A stretch of 64,000 nucleotides of DNA from Stictocephala bisonia. Its lineage: Eukaryota > Arthropoda > Insecta > Hemiptera > Membracidae. Shown piece after piece: positions 60,540-64,000 of the stretch (within the stretch, counting starts at the first letter, position 1; each line of letters starts with the position of its first letter). A model generated the notes under the pieces. It was given only the letters and a program-made list of their open reading frames with translations, did no database searches and was not told where the DNA came from. The stretch is from NCBI GenBank assembly GCA_035578905.1, contig JAQJVL010000534.1, forward strand, positions 531,163 to 595,162, written 5' to 3'. The position numbers were made by a program, and so were the translations under genes.

Positions 60540-60957
60540 GACGTATTGATGTAGCCCAACTACTTAGTGACAAATTGTTGAGGAGATTGTAGGTGATTGG
60601 TTCTAAGCTTAGACTTCTTAATACCAACCTGACGCACGCTTAATGATTGCCATAGACGTGAATGTAACTAGGGAAGTCTGGTGTGTCCATGTTGGGTGAT
60701 AGTCAAGGTTTGGATGTTGTGTAGATATGAGAACAGAGTGTCAGGTTTGTCAATTAGCTGAAAATCAAACCAACACTTCGTAGTTCGGATTTAACGTAAA
60801 GCTGTAGGTCCCTTAGTCACCCTGACTATTGGGATGATTATAAATAGCTCTTACGGAGGAACAGTCGACCTTAGTTAGTAACAATAACTACACCCGTTCA
60901 TTCGCACTCATTTACCCCTCATATTCGCCCAGATCTTGACGAATGGTGTCTTACAAA
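60540..60957 (-). repeat. Dispersed repeat family A, long copy A5
   Basis: Reverse partner of A1. The blocks GGGACCTACAGCTTTACGTT, AAGTGTTGGTTTGATTTTCAGC, TCTATGGCAATCATTAAGCG, CAGGTTGGTATTAAGAAG and CAATCTCCTCAACAATTTGT (minus strand) follow the same order as 8420-8640. With A1 it defines the element over at least 390 bp. Confidence 0.8.
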
Positions 60958-61297
60958 TGATTATTTACTTCAATATATTCCTTTCAAGTAATGTTTTGAG
61001 TGTTTTATAAGCAAAATAAAACTTTAGTTTAAAAAGTCTAAATCACTCATTTGTAGTAAGCAAAACTATTTATTTATTTATTGCAAATAATAAGTTATCA
61101 AATGCGTGCATAATCTAGTTACAATTCCTGACTCTGATCATGGAACACTATTTATATCAGTTTAATCACAGAGAGTATCACTAAGCTTAGAACGTGGAGA
61201 ATTCATTTGCAATACAGATTATTATCACACCTAAGAATCGTCAGTTCATTTATTTGTACTAGGTTCAGTGAAATGGTGAACGAGAGCAGAAGTCACA
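60958..61297. other. AT-rich non-coding stretch
   Basis: Nothing recognised. Confidence 0.5.
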
Positions 61298-61892
61298 TTC
61301 AATAGTGTGCTAAGTGTGTATCGAGGTAGTGTGAGCCAGCACTCTGTAAGTCACTTCCATACATTCAATAGTGTGCTAAGTGTGTATCGAGGTAGTGTGA
61401 GCCAGCACTCTGTAAGTCCCTTCCATACATTTAATAGTGTGCTAAGTGTGTATTGAGGTAGTGTGAGCCAGCACTCTGTAAGTCACTTCCATACATTCAA
61501 TAGTGTGCTAAGTGTGTATCGAGGTAGTGTGAGCCAGCACTCTGTAAGTCACTTCTATACATTCAATAGTGTGCTAAGTGTGTATCGAGGTAGTGTGAGC
61601 CAGCACTCTGTAAGTCACTTCTATACATTCAATAGTGTGCTAAGTGTGTATCGAGGTAGTGTGAGCCAGCACTCTGTAAGTCCCTTCCATACATTTAATA
61701 GTGTGCTAAGTGTGTATCGAGGTAGTGAGAGCCAGCACTCTGTAAGTCCCCTCCATACATTCAATAGTGTGCTAAGTGTGTATCGAGGTAGTGTGAGCCA
61801 GCACTCTGTAAGTCACTTCCATACATTCAATAGTGTGCTAAGTGTGTATCGAGGTAGTGTGAGCCAGCACTCTGAAAGTCCCTTCCATACAC
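61298..61892 (+). repeat. 66-bp tandem repeat, nine units
   Basis: The unit is TTCAATAGTGTGCTAAGTGT then GTATCGAGGTAGTGTGAGCC and AGCACTCTGTAAGTCACTTCCATACA, exactly 66 bp. Because 66 is divisible by three, one frame stays open and gives a 156-residue frame (61463-61933) built on a 22-residue unit (SQHSVSHFHTFNSVLSVYRG-). In the third unit CGA is TGA, a stop, and another TGA lies just before the array. Differences between units are mostly amino-acid changing (H/P, H/Y, V/E), so I treat it as non-coding satellite. Confidence 0.93.
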
Positions 61893-63599
61893 ACTCAAGG
61901 ATAAATCTAGCAATTATTATTCTAGTTTTATAAATATATACATAAGTTCTAATCTGCTAATAACTGCCTCTAAGGATATAAAACTGTGACTTCTATACCT
62001 TTTTTGCTGTGTTTTACTCCAAAAATATTATAGACATTTTAATAATGAACATGGGGTTTTTTTCATCAATTAAGTGTTTTAAAATATCTTCCTTACTCTG
62101 TTACTATTTTTATCATTGTAGGTAGAGCGTAGTTTTATGTAACCTGTTTAAGCTCCTTCATATTGCATGTCTTACAACTTCAAATTCAAGCAATTTTTCT
62201 TTAATTCGAGTAAAACTAAAGTAACTTAGACATACGATAGTTACTTTATCTAATACAATTATTTATCACAGCTGAATGGAAACTTCAAAATTCAATTTTG
62301 ACAATTCAACTTCGTTTAGTGTAATACTATACTAAATTGTAGTTCGAAATTATATAAAATTAAATATATCACTTATTTTGTGGATCGACTGATTCTCACA
62401 TTATTTAAATCAACCATTTCCCATTCAAAACAATACGTAAATTTTCTAATCGCAACTAAACTGTCTACAATGCGGAATGAAAAATTGATTATATTTATGT
62501 TACAAAATAAATAATAATGAATTAAAACATTAGAAGACAATGTCGTTTATATTATGTTACTTTCTTTGCAATTACAGAAATTGTAGAACATTTATTTTAA
62601 TTGACACATAATTAATACACATAATAAAATATATTTTATGTAAACTAAACAATACAGTTTACATATAATATATTTTTTAAATTAAGTATTTTACCGAAAG
62701 ATTATTTTACTCGTAAAATCATTCTCTCTTCTATTAAAGCAAAATAAATATCTAGGGAGTTGGTGATATTATCAACTTACTTCAAAACCATAATTAAATT
62801 AATATTATCAATCGTTACTACGGTGAAAAACTATTTCAGTCTGTCAGGTTTGGATTTGTCAACTATTTTAATACAAAATTCCAATGTATCTCAATATTAA
62901 ATTCCACTCACTTTTTAGAATGTATTTAGTGATAAAATCCAATCTGTTGATCGTATTGCATACTTTGACAGATACAAACCTAATTTAATTTGTTGCGATA
63001 CGTTTTCGTCCTGCGTTATTTATTTCATGGCAGACAAATATTTACATATTGGTTATATATTATTCTTCCAAGCAGTATATACATATATACGTAATGCTTA
63101 TATTATCTATTAATAAACTTGTTTGTATTGTTTTTAAGGAATAATACAATTATTTTGATTAATATTCTATTAATCACGAAAATAAAATTTTCTTAAAACT
63201 GCAATTTTATTTATTACTTTTGTCATAAGACTGAATACGTAGTATACTCACATTGAAATAGAATAATAATTTATCTGTAATCACAAAGTACCTGAAACAA
63301 AAAAACAAAGATTATCTTAAAGTATAAACTAAATGTGATAGATACATTATCCACATATCCAACAACCAGTTGTAATAAAAATGTAGCATTCTCGAAAAAA
63401 ATATTCAATCATGAAAACTCTCGTAACGCTTTTTCAAATTTCCTGGCTCAGAAACGAATATTTATGTGTTCTTAGATTACTCCAACAACCATATGTATGC
63501 CACTTTGAACCACCATTAAAGCAAATTAGAATCTATCTATGAATCAATACATTTGAAGCTCAAACAAGCTCAGAAGGGTCTACGACAGTACTAAAAACA
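61893..63599. other. AT-rich non-coding stretch with one hairpin
   Basis: Arms 62628-62646 and 62656-62674 (AATATATTTTATGTAAACT) pair at 18 of 19 positions. Nothing else recognised. Confidence 0.5.
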
Positions 63600-64000
63600 T
63601 TATGGAAACGCTTTCACAACTTTTGTATAACTTCACTTGTAAAAGTAAAATCTTGTACATATTTTCATGGTTACAAAGAACATTCTTTTTGACGCCATTA
63701 TTGATATTTAATTTTTTTAGGGGGACGGCTCACGACGAGTTGAACAAAAATCTTCAAGGCTAGGTCGAGTTTGGTATCAAATGAAAGGTCTATTCAAGAT
63801 AAATTGTTACCGAAAACCGGATATCGAAAGGTTTATCCTTTCCAGAGTAGCGGTCATTTGAATTTAAAAGTAACTAATTTGAACAATATTATTTCTCCGC
63901 TTTTTAATGGTTTAAGTAAACTATTGTGATCAAAAATTATATTTTATTGAACAAAATTAGTAAAAAAACTAAATTATTAAAAGACAAAGGACAAATATAA
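63600..64000. mobile_element. MITE family E, second copy, cut by the window end
   Basis: TTATGGAAACGCTTTCACAAC, ACTTCACTTGTAAAAGT, GGTATCAAATGAAAGGTCTA, CGAAAGGTTTATCCTTTCCA and TCTCCGCTTTTTAATGGTTT match 40150-40510 in the same order. The leading CAGGGTGGAAAA is absent or changed, and the right end lies outside the window. Confidence 0.75.

Noticed and set aside
61463..61933. 156-residue repeat protein
   Set aside because: Starts inside a tandem array after a stop created by CGA to TGA; unit differences are mostly amino-acid changing.

Overview
This window looks like repeat-rich, gene-poor nuclear DNA from an animal, most likely an insect. The evidence is the high AT content, the absence of long open frames, decayed mariner-type transposases, fragments of jockey/CR1-like non-LTR reverse transcriptase, tRNA-derived SINEs with recognisable A and B boxes, and many tandem arrays. 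I cannot fix the order from the sequence; the repeat mix would suit a hemipteran, but that is a guess. I found no intact host protein-coding gene, no functional tRNA or rRNA, no CRISPR and no prokaryotic feature. Nearly all short open frames look like chance frames or repeat shadows.

Layout. 1-13500: AT-rich background with a TIR element (2444-2761), a tRNA-SINE (6141-6318), a long copy of a dispersed repeat I call family A (8269-8660), and a full-span dead mariner (9702-10933). 13535-20500: a broken LINE split by a hairpin insertion, paired dispersed repeats, and a second SINE family. 21487-25393: a 2.9-kb-offset direct duplication. One copy holds a 568-bp TA-flanked MITE that the other lacks, and a 157-bp triplication lies between the copies. 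26000-29300: a 34-35 bp array, an 0.8-kb stretch with the texture of poor consensus sequence, and a G-rich minisatellite. 33265-34150: an internally deleted mariner and a reversed SINE. 38403-40970: a minus-strand LINE, a MITE and a perfect 155-bp-arm palindrome. 41836-42660: a 38/50-bp satellite with a 326-bp higher-order period. 45182-49850: a large 43-bp satellite whose far end decays. 51000-51870: the C-rich reverse of the 28.9-kb minisatellite, bounded by CA/CG tracts. 53156-64000: more tandem arrays, three further family A copies, a foldback element at 58003-58262, a 66-bp satellite and a second copy of the 40.1-kb MITE, cut by the window end.

No genes here act together in a pathway. 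The story is one of nested mobile elements and tandem arrays. I did not find a convincing new functional system. The items most worth checking are the perfect palindrome, the inverted relation between the two distant minisatellites, the empty-site pair that dates the MITE insertion, a 103-bp insertion with an exact 8-bp target duplication, and the possible consensus error at 27240-28060.
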